A stretch of DNA of 64,000 bases from Methylomonas rapida (GTDB lineage Bacteria; Pseudomonadota; Gammaproteobacteria; Methylococcales; Methylomonadaceae). Where the stretch lies: positions 4,506,001 to 4,570,000 of the forward strand of contig NZ_CP113517.1 in NCBI RefSeq assembly GCF_024360925.2. The letters are read 5' to 3'. The notes under the pieces are model-generated. The model was not told where the DNA came from, ran no database searches, and was given only the letters and a program-made list of their open reading frames with translations. Below are positions 45,169 through 54,205 of this stretch, piece after piece; within the stretch, counting starts at the first letter, position 1; each line of letters starts with the position of its first letter. The translations under genes were made by a program, and so were the position numbers.

Positions 45169-45386
45169 TCGAACGGGAGTATCTCCCTTATTTTTCAGAC
45201 TTCTCAAAAAAATCTAGCGTTTCGAAGCCGAAGAATTTGCTTTGCCATTTAGGGTGTGATAGAAATTTTTTCGTGGATGGAGTAATTCATCCACGCCCCA
45301 TCGTTTGAACAGGCAAAACCACAACGAGAAAACGTTCAAACGTCAACGCTAGATTTACTAGCACTATCAATACGAGGAGACTAAAC

Positions 45387-45644
45387 ATGAAAAAATTTCT
45401 GTTAGCCATGGCTACATTCGCTGTCGTTACCGTCATGCCAACCCTGGCGGTCGCCGGCGAAGCGGATACTTGCAAAGGCTGTCACAACGGTTCAGTCGCG
45501 CCGGACGTTAGCGCCTTGAAAAGCAAATTCAAAACCGCCGATGAATTGGTAGCCGGCGCTAAAAAATCTCAAAATCCGATGATGAAAGCCGTCCAAGGCG
45601 ATGAAGCCAAATTGAAAGCGGCCGCCGCGGAAATCGTGAAATAA
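45387..45644 (+). CDS. Small periplasmic cytochrome c
   Basis: 85 residues. Signal peptide 1-23 (MPTLAVA/GE), one heme-binding motif CKGCH (C29, C32, H33), and a likely distal ligand Met in NPMMKAVQ (near 67-68). Class I c-type, mature size about 62 residues, very small. The electron partner is unknown. Preceded by AGGAG at 45374-45378. Confidence 0.87.
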   Translation: MKKFLLAMATFAVVTVMPTLAVAGEADTCKGCHNGSVAPDVSALKSKFKTADELVAGAKKSQNPMMKAVQGDEAKLKAAAAEIVK

Positions 45645-45659
45645 TTGTCTTAATTTGTG

Positions 45660-45731
45660 CTGGGTTGAGTGAAAGCGAAACCCAGCTTGATGGCTTTTAT
45701 GCTGGGTTTCGCGTTGCTCTACCCAGCCTAC
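45660..45731. repeat. 72-bp palindromic repeat (GCTGGGT type)
   Basis: Two back-to-back hairpins: GCTGGGTT...AAACCCAGC (45660-45687) and GCTGGGT...ACCCAGC (45700-45727), ending in CTAC. Related to the 70-bp copies at 15513-15582 and 39317-39386. Its right end overlaps the stop region of the DUF2442 gene (stop at 45728-45730), so that gene's stop codon lies in the repeat arm. Confidence 0.75.
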
Positions 45732-45967
45732 CGGATTTTCTTACATTTATCGTAAACAAACTCAGGATCAAGGTCGACGCCTGCCTCCCATTCAATCGTA
45801 TCGAAAGCAACTGCAACCTTTTCAAAAGAGCGGTAGTCTTTAATTCGATTAAAAACGCCAAAATCCAGATAGGGTTTCATATCCAATTCACCGCTTTCGC
45901 CGTTACTAAAGCTTATATCAAGCAAGTAATCATCTTTTGGAACAACAGTTTTTACCGATGGATACAT
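45728..45967 (-). CDS. DUF2442 protein
   Basis: 79 residues with the DUF2442 pattern: YLLDISFSNGESGELDMKPYLDFGVFNRIKDYRSFEKVAV... then IEWEAGVDLDPEFVYDKC. AGGAGG 6 bp before the ATG at 45967 sets the start; an earlier ATG at 45982 overlaps the DUF4160 stop (ATGA). Usually encoded after a DUF4160 gene, as here; the pair resembles toxin-antitoxin gene pairs in size and layout, but no activity is proven. Confidence 0.82.
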   Translation of the reverse strand: MYPSVKTVVPKDDYLLDISFSNGESGELDMKPYLDFGVFNRIKDYRSFEKVAVAFDTIEWEAGVDLDPEFVYDKCKKIR

Positions 45968-45978
45968 AAATCCTCCTA

Positions 45979-46272
45979 TCATTGCAAAGGTTGAATTTTT
46001 AAAGGCTCCTCGCCTTTCATAACCAAATGCCAATCACGCATAAGCTCTTCTTGATGTAATTCGGCCCACGCCAACACCAGTTTTGTTTGCTTTCTTGGTA
46101 AATTTCCTTCTATAAACTCACAGGTGCGTATATCGACCGTCCCTGTATATTCGGCATAGTAGACATGAAAGTGCGGTGGCGGATGTTCACCAGGCGCAAA
46201 ATACATGCGAATAATAATTCCATAAAACGTCGATATGGTAGGCAAAGCAATTTCCTGATTATCCAATTTCAT
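45979..46272 (-). CDS. DUF4160 protein
   Basis: 97 residues with the DUF4160 signature: PTISTFYGIIIRMYFAPGEHPPPHFHVYYAEYTGTVDI, containing His clusters. First gene of a DUF4160-DUF2442 pair; the downstream start lies 9 bp past its stop. Role unknown. Lies in the accessory patch beside a fresh IS insertion. Confidence 0.85.
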   Translation of the reverse strand: MKLDNQEIALPTISTFYGIIIRMYFAPGEHPPPHFHVYYAEYTGTVDIRTCEFIEGNLPRKQTKLVLAWAELHQEELMRDWHLVMKGEEPLKIQPLQ

Positions 46273-46328
46273 CCGGCGGAACCACTTTCGTGTTCCGCCT
46301 TATGGGTTGCTTGAACGGTATGTTTAAG

Positions 46329-46951
46329 TTACTGAATAGCCTGCAAAATTTCTGACTCCAATTTGCCGGTCGCTATGCATTCTGTGGCTCGACCATCTGA
46401 CATGGCAGCAAAAGCAGCATTTCCTCCAGAAATAAATGAAATGGAGTCGGTGTTTGTTTGAGGAATGCCACCAGACACCCCATTAACTGTAATTATCCTA
46501 GATAGGACATATTTTGTGTTTGCTGTAACCCTTGTTTCGCTTGGTGATAATTCTTCAAATATCAAATTGATTCGCCCATCAAGGCTCATTTTTCTGTGAA
46601 ATAAAAACAAATTTCCGGACATTACCTCATATTGCTGATCAGCCTTCGATGCTGGAAAGTCGTAGGTTCTCTCTCCTCGGGCATTGCTGACATAAGATAT
46701 TATGCGTCCACAATCTACATAGTTTTCGGGATCGCCGGAATAACTTAGATTTATTAAACCTGAACTCTTATCGAGATTGTTTATCACAAAAAACTGTTTT
46801 CCAAGCTTTGGAACGGTAGCATTCCAAACTGCATCTCTAGGAGCACTTATCGTGATGGAGTTATTTAGTTTGGAGGCGGTTGTTGGTCTGACGTAATCCA
46901 ATTTACCCGAACAACCAATACACGTTAAAGCCAGTAAAATCCAAAGTTTAT
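46329..46951 (-). pseudogene. Lipoprotein gene split at codon 4 by an IS1380 element
   Basis: The body of a lipoprotein of about 210 residues: signal KLWILLALTCIGC with lipobox Cys, then an unrecognised domain. The frame runs into the insertion sequence at 46952. Removing the IS and one copy of the TTTAT duplication joins it to ATG-AAA-CAT-AAA at 48631-48620, giving MKHKLWILLALTCIGC with a GAGGA ribosome-binding site upstream. So the original start and its site are now 1.67 kb away. An open frame continues to 47042 using IS-derived codons, so some product could still be made. Function unknown; no family recognised. Confidence 0.85.
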
Positions 46952-48619
46952 CCTGAATCCGTGACTTAAAAGGCCATCCACGGCCGCAACGCAATGATTT
47001 AAAACGCTTATTCTGGGATAATACCGCTATTCTTCCATTCACCCGGCGAGTGATTCATGAAGCGGTTTATCCTGGAGCAATCTGAAACTGAATTTTATAC
47101 CAGCCATTCTGGATTAGCCTTGGTCGGTTTATGTTTGAATCAATATGGCCAGCTCAATCAGGCGCTGGAAAAAGGTATTCCGCTACGGCACGGTATTGCT
47201 CACGCCGATATTATCAAAAGCTATATAGGCACCCTTAGCCTGGGCAAAAGCGACTTCGAAGCCATCGAAAACCATCGCGACGACGACTATTTCAAAGCCG
47301 CGCTCGCCATTCATCAAGTACCCTCCAGCGCCCGCCTCAGACAGCGACTGGATGAACACGCCGACGCCTTATTACCGATCATTTATCAAAGCAACCTCGA
47401 TTTTCTGGCTCACGCCCAGGTGCCGGTAACGCCGTTAGCCACAGGCCATGTCGCGTTGGATATCGATGTTTACCCCATGAACAACGAAAAAACCTGCAAA
47501 GAAGGCGTCTCCCGAACCTACAAAGGTTTTGACGGCTACGCCCCGATTGCCCTCTATCTGGGTAAAGAGGGCTGGTGTATTGGTAATGAACTGCGCGAAG
47601 GCAAGCAGCATTGCCAATACGAATTCCGCTATGCGCTGGAGCGCGGACTCGCCGCCGCGAAACGTTTGACGACTTTGCCTTTGTTGGTCCGGCTGGATGG
47701 CGGTCACGACGCGCTCGACAATCGCATCGACTTACACGAAGCCGATCAGGTCGATTTCATCATCAAATGGAACCCGCGTAAACAAGATGCCGACGCCTGG
47801 CTGGCCTACGCCGAACAACACGGCCAGTGGACCACACCGCGCGAAGGCAAACGCGTGGCCTTGTTCAGTGTCATGGAGCAACACACTCGCAACGGTAAAA
47901 CCTATACCTGTCGCAGGGTCATGCAAATCACCGAGCGCACCATCACGGCTCAAGGCCAAGCCCTCGTGCTACCGGATATCGAAATCGAAGGCTGGTGGAC
48001 CAGTCTGCCGGTGGCCGATTACGACGATGCCATGGTTATTGCCCTCTATCGCGACCATGCCACCGCTGAACAATTCCACAGCGAATTCAAGACCGATCTG
48101 GATATCGAGCGCCTGCCATCCGGCAAGTTTGCCACCAACGACCTGATCATGAGCCTCAGCGCCTATAGCTACAACATCCTGCGCTGGATAGGCCTGATCG
48201 GCTTGCTGGGCGAACAAAGCCCGGTCAGGCATCCTGCCAAGCGGCGGCGTATCAAAACCGTGATCCAGGAACTGATGTATCTGGCCGCGCGACTCATCCG
48301 TAGCGGGCACCGGCTGAAGCTGCGCTTTTCACAGAGCTGTCCCGGTTTCATCGCTTTTGAATCCACCTACGCCAAACTCGCCGCCGGCTAGCGACTGATC
48401 GCTCTGCCATCGATAGCACAACGCCGCAAATTCACAGTGGCTTGGGAATCCTGCGCCTAAAGTCCATCAAATTGAATCATGCAGGGAAAATATTCCAGAT
48501 AATACGCTGCATTTCTAGCCGTTAAACTCGATTGCCCGGACCACACTTTTAAATTCAGCGAATTTTGGAAGAGTATGACGAATAAAAGGTCTGGCAATAT
48601 GTGGAGTCACGGATTCAGG
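46952..48619 (+). mobile_element. IS1380-family insertion sequence (1668 bp)
   Basis: 15-bp perfect terminal inverted repeats: CCTGAATCCGTGACT at 46952-46966 and its complement at 48605-48619. Target duplication TTTAT at 46947-46951 and 48620-48624. It carries one intact transposase gene and about 215 bp of non-coding sequence after it. Inserted in codon 4 of a lipoprotein gene. Confidence 0.93.
47057..48391 (+). CDS. IS1380-family DDE transposase
   Basis: 444 residues. DDE residues are visible in VALDIDVYPMNNE (first Asp, near 134), LLVRLDGGHDA (second Asp, near 214) and AEQFHSEFKTDLDIERLPSGKF (Glu, near 342), the last being the IS1380 hallmark. No frameshift or stop, so it may be active. 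Confidence 0.93.
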   Translation: MKRFILEQSETEFYTSHSGLALVGLCLNQYGQLNQALEKGIPLRHGIAHADIIKSYIGTLSLGKSDFEAIENHRDDDYFKAALAIHQVPSSARLRQRLDEHADALLPIIYQSNLDFLAHAQVPVTPLATGHVALDIDVYPMNNEKTCKEGVSRTYKGFDGYAPIALYLGKEGWCIGNELREGKQHCQYEFRYALERGLAAAKRLTTLPLLVRLDGGHDALDNRIDLHEADQVDFIIKWNPRKQDADAWLAYAEQHGQWTTPREGKRVALFSVMEQHTRNGKTYTCRRVMQITERTITAQGQALVLPDIEIEGWWTSLPVADYDDAMVIALYRDHATAEQFHSEFKTDLDIERLPSGKFATNDLIMSLSAYSYNILRWIGLIGLLGEQSPVRHPAKRRRIKTVIQELMYLAARLIRSGHRLKLRFSQSCPGFIAFESTYAKLAAG

Positions 48620-48639
48620 TTTATGTTTCATAGTTCCTC
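48620..48639 (-). pseudogene. Severed 5' end of the lipoprotein gene
   Basis: On the minus strand, GAGGA at 48635-48639 precedes ATG-AAA-CAT-AAA (48631-48620), the first four codons of the interrupted lipoprotein gene whose body lies at 46329-46951. AAA is shared with the target duplication TTTAT. Confidence 0.8.
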
Positions 48640-48727
48640 GTTGATAACTCTAGCGTCATAGGTAATGGGTTTCCAAACAACTCGCAAAGGGCTATTTGGA
48701 CATCCCTGTTGATAGTAGTGTTATAAA

Positions 48728-49090
48728 TCATGGCTTCAAAGACTCTTTGATGAGTTCAACGCCAAGCGATTTGAGCAAATCGAATGGCAGCGAGCCACCC
48801 TTGTCTTTTGCATATTTTACTAGTTTTTTCCATACCTTCTCAGATCGAACAGCATCAAGGAACTCGTGACCAGCCCAATTCAAGCCTAGAACGTGCGCTC
48901 TGATTATCCGTCCAGTTTTGCTTATTTCGGGCTCGTAATCGACCAGACCTGCTTGTGCTAGCAGAAGAACATGATAACGAATCACGTCTTGTTCATAGCC
49001 TTCTACAGGAAGATCAAGTTCAGTCTTGAGGAATGGACGAGTCTCAAGAAAGAACAGGATTTTTCTGATCAGCTCCATATCGCGCTTCAT
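48728..49090 (-). CDS. DUF2513 protein
   Basis: 120 residues, beginning MKRDMELIRKILFFLETRP, the usual DUF2513 start, with a winged-helix-like pattern (VIRYHVLLLAQAGLVDYEP...HVLGLNWAGHEFLDAVRSEKVW). Members occur in mobile and defence-rich regions; function unknown. An ATG at 49129 would add 13 residues encoded partly by a palindromic repeat, so 49090 is preferred. Confidence 0.8.
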   Translation of the reverse strand: MKRDMELIRKILFFLETRPFLKTELDLPVEGYEQDVIRYHVLLLAQAGLVDYEPEISKTGRIIRAHVLGLNWAGHEFLDAVRSEKVWKKLVKYAKDKGGSLPFDLLKSLGVELIKESLKP

Positions 49091-49116
49091 GTGTTCACCG
49101 TTTTCTAACAAGTCAC

Positions 49117-49196
49117 GTAGGGTACGCATCGCGTACCATTTTCAAAAATTTCCAATATGCCAAAGCCCAAAAGGTACGTGATGCGTACAAGCCTAC
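49117..49196. repeat. 80-bp palindromic repeat (GTAGGGTACGC type)
   Basis: GTAGGGTACGCATCGCGTACC (49117-49137) is inverted, with two differences, as GGTACGTGATGCGTAC...CCTAC (49173-49196). Same arm family as 15943-16015. The acyP stop codon TAG (49195-49193) lies inside its right arm. Confidence 0.8.
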
Positions 49197-49465
49197 CGAA
49201 TCTCAAACCCCTCGAAAACCTCGCCAGCCTGATGCGGATTGGCCATCACCTGTTTGACTCTGGCCAGCAGCGGGCCTTTGTAACACCATGTCACCAGGGC
49301 ATGTAAATCGTTCCTATCGCCCTCGGCGACGATCTCGACGTCGCCGTTCGGCAGGTTTCTGACGAAGCCGTTCAAGTTATGCTTGACCGCCTGTTTTTGC
49401 GTGTAGGCTCTGAAATACACGCCTTGCACCTTGCCTTTGACGATGATGTGCAAGCATTCCTTCAT
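49193..49465 (-). CDS. acyP: Acylphosphatase
   Basis: 90 residues. Hydrolyses acyl phosphates. The signature GKVQGVYFR (11-19) holds the phosphate-binding R19, and the catalytic Asn is N37 in GFVRNLPNG. The start ATG overlaps the rlmKL stop by 4 bp (ATGA), so it is translationally coupled. Its stop lies within a palindromic repeat, so the exact C-terminus may have been shaped by that insertion. Confidence 0.92.
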   Translation of the reverse strand: MKECLHIIVKGKVQGVYFRAYTQKQAVKHNLNGFVRNLPNGDVEIVAEGDRNDLHALVTWCYKGPLLARVKQVMANPHQAGEVFEGFEIR

Positions 49466-51705
49466 CGGGTGATCCTCCAACAGTAATGAATTTTTGGGTC
49501 GCGGGCGAAATCCTCGGGGATGGTCGAGGGACTGATGTCTTCGATGTTCAAATCCTGCAAGGCTTCCTTGTCCATCTTGAAGCGGCGGAAGTTGGTCGAG
49601 AAATACAACACACCACCCGGCGCCAGCAATGCGGCGGCGTTTTTTAGCAATTGTACGTGGTCGTTCTGCACGTCGAAGGCTTCGTCCATTTTCTTGGAAT
49701 TGGAAAAAGTTGGCGGATCGAGGAAGATCAGGTCGAACTGCGGTTTTTGCTTTAAAGCGGCCTGCTCGGCCAGCCACTGCACGCAATTGGCCCGCACCAG
49801 CTTGTGGTCGCCGCGGATGCCGTTCAAGTCGAAATTGCGCTTGGCCCAGTCCAGATAGGTGTTGGACATGTCGACCGTGACGCTGGAAACCGCGCCGCCG
49901 ACCGCCGCATGCACAGTCGCGCTGCCGGTATAGGCAAACAGGTTCAAGAAGCGCTTGCCCCTGGCCTGCTGCTGAATCATCGAGCGTATCGGCCGATGAT
50001 CCAAGAACAGACCGGTGTCCAGATAGTCCTCGAAATTGACCCAGAACTTGCAGCCGCCTTCCTCGACCACATGAAAATGGCCGCGGTCGCCGAGTTTTTC
50101 GTATTGGTCCGTGCTCTTTTGCTTGCGGCGGATTTTCAAAAACACTTGGTCTGCCGGAATTTGCAAGACTTTCGGAATTTCGGCCATTGCCCCGGCCAGT
50201 CGTTGGTTGGCCTTAGCGGAATCGATGGTTTTCGGCGATTCGTATTCCTGCACGTTGACCCAAGTTTTGTCGCCTACAGGGATGTAGGCGAGGGGCGTGA
50301 GCTGGGAGCGGTAAGCTTCGCCTTGGTAAACATCCACCGCCACTGCGTATTCCGGCAAGTCGGCGTCGTACAGCCGGTAGCAATTGACTTGATTCTGCTT
50401 GGCCCATTTGCCGAGCTTTTTCAGATTCTTGCGCAGGCGGTTGCCGAACATTTCGGCTTGCCTGTCGGGCTGCTCGGTTTGCGCCTTGCGGCTGATTTGC
50501 TCGACACGTTCCTGCTGCGACTTGGCCTTGGGCTCGAAAAAGGCTTTTTCCTCGATATTGAAACGCAGCAACTTGCACTCCAACGCACCGTTGAAAAAGG
50601 TGACCGGCTTTTGCGAGCGTATGCCCAGCCTAAAACCCAGTTCCGGATTGCTGATGATCATCGCCGCCTGCCAGCCTGCAAAGCGACTTTTCAACACGTC
50701 ACCGAACTGCCGATACAATGCTGCCGTTTGCTCCTCATCACCTAGACGCTCACCGTAGGGTGGATTACAGGCGATCAGGCCCTTGGGCCAGCTTTCCGCC
50801 GCCGACGCATCGGCGATGTCGCGTTTTTCGATATGGATTTTGCCGGATAAGCCGGCGTTTTCGACGTGCTGCAAGGCCGTCGCCACGGTGCGCCTGTCTT
50901 GATCAAAACCAACGATGACTGGCAATTTAGCCAATCCAGCCTCGCGCCGTTGTTTGGCTTCGTCCAGCAAGTTTTGCCACAGCGCCGCGTTGTGCTTCTT
51001 CCAGCCCAGAAAGCCGAAATAGTCGCGCTGCAAGCCAGGCGCCATGTCGGCGGCTATCATTGCACCTTCCAGCAGCATCGTGCCGGAGCCGCACATCGGG
51101 TCCAGCAACGAGCCGCCTTGGGCCGCGACTTTGGGCCAGCCGGCCCGCAACAAGATCGCCGAGGCCAGGTTTTCCTTGATTGGCGCCGCAATGCTGACAT
51201 CGCGGTAGCCGCGCTTGTGCAAACTCTCGCCGGATAAGTCCAGGCTCAGTTGCGCCGTTTCGTTATGCAGATAGACGTTGATGCGAATACTGGGACGCTC
51301 GGTATCGACATTCGGGCGTTTGTTGAACTTGGCTCGCATCTGGTCGACGATGGCGTCCTTGACCTTTTGTGCGCCGAAATGGGTGTTGTTGATGGCCGGA
51401 CTATTCTTGGCGCTAAACGACACCGCCAGGCTGTCGTCGGGCTTCATGTGTTCGAACCAGTTGATGCGCTTGACACCGTCGTACAAATCCTGCTGGGATT
51501 TGACTTCGAAGCTGCTCAAAGGCAGAAAGACCCGGTTGGCGGTACGCGACCACAAGCACACCCGGTAAGCCAGGGCCAAATCGCCCACAAAGGCCACGCC
51601 GGCCAGTTTTTGTTGCACGTGTTGGCCACCGAGCGCTTCGATTTCGGCGGCCAGAATGCCTTCCATCGCTTTGGGCGTGGTGGCGAAGAGTTGGTATTGC
51701 GTCAT
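49462..51705 (-). CDS. rlmL: Bifunctional 23S rRNA methyltransferase RlmKL
   Basis: 747 residues. THUMP domain near 45-160; RlmL (m2G2445) domain with DPMCGSGTMLLEG (near 202) and NPPYGERLGD (near 315); RlmK (m7G2069) domain with LNLFAYTGSATVHAA (near 590) and DPPTFSNSKKMDEAF (near 670). Length and order match the fused gammaproteobacterial enzyme (~700). Followed by acyP on the same transcript. Confidence 0.95.
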   Translation of the reverse strand: MTQYQLFATTPKAMEGILAAEIEALGGQHVQQKLAGVAFVGDLALAYRVCLWSRTANRVFLPLSSFEVKSQQDLYDGVKRINWFEHMKPDDSLAVSFSAKNSPAINNTHFGAQKVKDAIVDQMRAKFNKRPNVDTERPSIRINVYLHNETAQLSLDLSGESLHKRGYRDVSIAAPIKENLASAILLRAGWPKVAAQGGSLLDPMCGSGTMLLEGAMIAADMAPGLQRDYFGFLGWKKHNAALWQNLLDEAKQRREAGLAKLPVIVGFDQDRRTVATALQHVENAGLSGKIHIEKRDIADASAAESWPKGLIACNPPYGERLGDEEQTAALYRQFGDVLKSRFAGWQAAMIISNPELGFRLGIRSQKPVTFFNGALECKLLRFNIEEKAFFEPKAKSQQERVEQISRKAQTEQPDRQAEMFGNRLRKNLKKLGKWAKQNQVNCYRLYDADLPEYAVAVDVYQGEAYRSQLTPLAYIPVGDKTWVNVQEYESPKTIDSAKANQRLAGAMAEIPKVLQIPADQVFLKIRRKQKSTDQYEKLGDRGHFHVVEEGGCKFWVNFEDYLDTGLFLDHRPIRSMIQQQARGKRFLNLFAYTGSATVHAAVGGAVSSVTVDMSNTYLDWAKRNFDLNGIRGDHKLVRANCVQWLAEQAALKQKPQFDLIFLDPPTFSNSKKMDEAFDVQNDHVQLLKNAAALLAPGGVLYFSTNFRRFKMDKEALQDLNIEDISPSTIPEDFARDPKIHYCWRITR

Positions 51706-51889
51706 GATTTGCGACTAAGAATTGAGCGGCCGACAAGCATACCAAGAGTGCTCGCATCGCGGGAAAATTTAACGGATGCGACACGTCATATCGTTACGTC
51801 GATGCGCAAGGGCCGCCCGGCATACCCGCCAATCCATATTGTCGACCAGCCTGATGGGCGGCGGACAAAATCCAGCCCGGATCATTATT

Positions 51890-52690
51890 ATGAACAAGAA
51901 ACCTGTTATGACTCTGTTACTGACTTATTTGCTGATGCTGTTGGCGGTTTTCTTGCTGCAGCGCAAGATGATGTACTTTCCTGCTCGCATGACGCCGTCG
52001 CGCCACGCCGAAATGTTGACTCGGTTAAACTTGCAGCCTTGGCCAGCGGCGGCCGATCTGCGTGGTTTGATCAGCAAAGTGCCGCCTCTCGATGAAAAAG
52101 GAACGATTCTGGTTTTTCATGGTAATGCGGGCTCCGCAGTGCATCGCACCTATTTCCTCGACGCCTTGCAAATGCAAGGCTATCGTGTCGTCATCGCCGA
52201 ATATCCGGGTTACGGTACCCGCAGCGGTTCGCCTACCGAAGCGACGCTGATCCAAGACGGCATTGCCACTGCCAAAATGGCGGCAGAGGCATTCAAGGGA
52301 CCTTTGTTCTTGTGTGGCGAATCCTTGGGCAGCGGGGTGGTTGCCGGCATAGCAGCTTCAAAACAGGTTCCCGTGAAAGGATTGCTGTTAATCACTCCGT
52401 TCGATTCCATGTCCGAAGTGGCTCAACATCATTATTGGTTTTTTCTGGCTCGCTGGTTGATCCTGGATAAATACGACACCGCCGCCAAGCTTCGCGACTT
52501 CCATGGACCGATTGCATTGATAATGGCGGAACAGGATGAGGTCATCCCGAATAACAGGACGCTGGCTTTGTTCGATGGTTTACCGGCAACCAAGAAACTC
52601 TGGCGCTTTGAAAATGCGGGACACAATTCACTGCCCATGGACCAAGGGCAGCCTTGGTGGCAACAAGTCATGCAATTTATCGATCACTAA
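51890..52690 (+). CDS. Membrane-anchored alpha/beta hydrolase
   Basis: 266 residues from the ATG at 51890. One N-terminal transmembrane helix (about 7-24). Hydrolase triad: nucleophile in CGESLGSG (GxSxG), Asp in AEQDEVIPN, His in AGHNSLP; oxyanion segment FHGNAGSA. Resembles the Bem46/YfhR-type family, substrate unknown. A good rho-independent terminator lies 97 bp downstream. Confidence 0.83.
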   Translation: MNKKPVMTLLLTYLLMLLAVFLLQRKMMYFPARMTPSRHAEMLTRLNLQPWPAAADLRGLISKVPPLDEKGTILVFHGNAGSAVHRTYFLDALQMQGYRVVIAEYPGYGTRSGSPTEATLIQDGIATAKMAAEAFKGPLFLCGESLGSGVVAGIAASKQVPVKGLLLITPFDSMSEVAQHHYWFFLARWLILDKYDTAAKLRDFHGPIALIMAEQDEVIPNNRTLALFDGLPATKKLWRFENAGHNSLPMDQGQPWWQQVMQFIDH

Positions 52691-52786
52691 CCCATTCGGC
52701 ACGCGACGATATGCCACATTCATAATATAAGCAAACACTGATAACATACAGCCATTGCAGAAGTTCATTGCAATAAATCCTCCTTC

Positions 52787-52814
52787 AAATCCGGCTCCAA
52801 GCCGGATTTTTTTT
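52787..52814 (+). terminator. Rho-independent terminator
   Basis: AAATCCGGCT (52787-52796) pairs perfectly with AGCCGGATTT (52800-52809) around a 3-nt loop, followed by an unbroken run of T to 52814. It ends the alpha/beta hydrolase transcript. Confidence 0.9.
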
Positions 52815-52908
52815 GCCTGTTGGCCAGCATCCGCATTGTCACGGCATCTTCTCATATGTTCGGTGGCTCCAGGGCCGGATGGGGGCGGGCGAGTTCAAAC
52901 GAAGATCC

Positions 52909-53526
52909 TCATGAAAAGAGGACTTGCTCCACGACAGGCAAAGCTTGCCGCATGTGTTCAAACCCATGCGAGCCGCCTTCATATGCCACAATTTTGGCAA
53001 CAGCCCGATACTTCGATAACGTTTGCCTGGCATCGAGCAGCTCATCGGCCATATCCAACAAAATCGTCCTGTCTATTGCCTGCTTGCTGTTGCCCAGCTC
53101 TTGTTGATATTGCAGATACTGGTCGCAGTGATGTTGCTCCCACAGGTAAGGTTGCCCGGTCTCATAGTTTTCGGTCACGCCGATGAATTGCGGCAGCAAA
53201 TCGCTTGGACTGGATACAGGATTGATCATGATCGTCTTGCATCCGGTCTTCATCGCCAGATATTCGCTAGCAAAGCCACCCATCGACGACCCCATGAATA
53301 TCACGTCATAACCTTGATCAAGCAATTGATTCCATTCAAACAGCATGTCCTCCAGCAGATTTTGGAAATCACGGTAGTCGACATTCGGTGTAAAAAATAC
53401 AATGCCCTTGTCCGCGCAAAAATCCCGCATAACCCGAAGCTTTTCCTTATTGGTCAGTAAATTGCCGCTTAGATCCAAGGAAGCGGAGTTGAAGCCATGC
53501 AAGTAGATTATGGCTTTGTTGTTCAT
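52909..53526 (-). CDS. YqiA/YcfP-type alpha/beta hydrolase
   Basis: 205 residues from the ATG at 53526. Esterase features: IIYLHGFNSAS near the start, nucleophile motif MGSSMGGF (near 83-90), and His in EGGSHGFEHM near the C-terminus. Matches the YqiA/YcfP esterase branch in size. Substrate unknown. Its 3' end converges on the preceding hydrolase. Confidence 0.82.
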   Translation of the reverse strand: MNNKAIIYLHGFNSASLDLSGNLLTNKEKLRVMRDFCADKGIVFFTPNVDYRDFQNLLEDMLFEWNQLLDQGYDVIFMGSSMGGFASEYLAMKTGCKTIMINPVSSPSDLLPQFIGVTENYETGQPYLWEQHHCDQYLQYQQELGNSKQAIDRTILLDMADELLDARQTLSKYRAVAKIVAYEGGSHGFEHMRQALPVVEQVLFS

Positions 53527-53778
53527 TGCTGGTACTTTTCGCATGATTCACTTATGTATTGCCAAAACCAACCGCCTGCAATCTATGCAATTCTAGCGGG
53601 CACTACTCAAAAAAGCGTTCCGGATACAATCAAGCCGTGGATGAAAAAACCACCGGAATGCGCATCGGAAGATTGATTCTGGTAGGGCAGGGGTTAAGGC
53701 CAGGGATCGTGTCGACCTTCGCAAACCGGCAAATTCCAATCGCCTTCACCGGTTTCTATCAGTGACATCATCGCCGCT

Positions 53779-53985
53779 TTATACCATTTTCATCGCGAAC
53801 TGCCGGGCAAACGTCCTGACCGAGACACCTAATTCCAGATATTTATTGAACAGTTGGTCTACGGTCGATGGCGAAAGCAAGGCATAAACGCCGCATCCCC
53901 TCATGCCGATGAACTCCCGACTTAATGCTTCGATGAAGGCAAAACGTTCGACATATTCATCAAGGGTTTCATTGAATGATTCCAT
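53779..53985 (-). CDS. Small hypothetical protein
   Basis: 68 residues starting at an ATG at 53985 with GGGTGG upstream (an ORF open to 54084 exists, but its first 33 residues look non-coding). Acidic helical N-terminus (MESFNETLDEYVERFAFIEAL). No family recognised. Codon use looks like its neighbours, so I think it is real but am not sure. Confidence 0.5.
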   Translation of the reverse strand: MESFNETLDEYVERFAFIEALSREFIGMRGCGVYALLSPSTVDQLFNKYLELGVSVRTFARQFAMKMV

Positions 53986-54205
53986 GACGACCACCCTTCG
54001 GTTGGTTAACTTGACAAGTTTTTTGCATAAGCTAAGCCACGTTTTCAAAATATTTTGAAAACAATCACATAAATTGACAAACAAGCAACTACATCAAAAT
54101 AGCCAACGTAATCCGTTCTTAAAATGACAAACATGACACCTATATGCCATATTTGACATAAATCAATGACTTGTGTGACATTGACTCAAAGCCAACATAT
54201 AAAAC

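Noticed and set aside
46952..47042. IS-encoded N-terminus of the lipoprotein as a genuine start
   Set aside because: These codons belong to the IS end; the true start is at 48631 once the IS is removed.
53559..53765. 68-residue plus-strand ORF
   Set aside because: No family, no convincing ribosome-binding site, odd composition; treated as non-coding.
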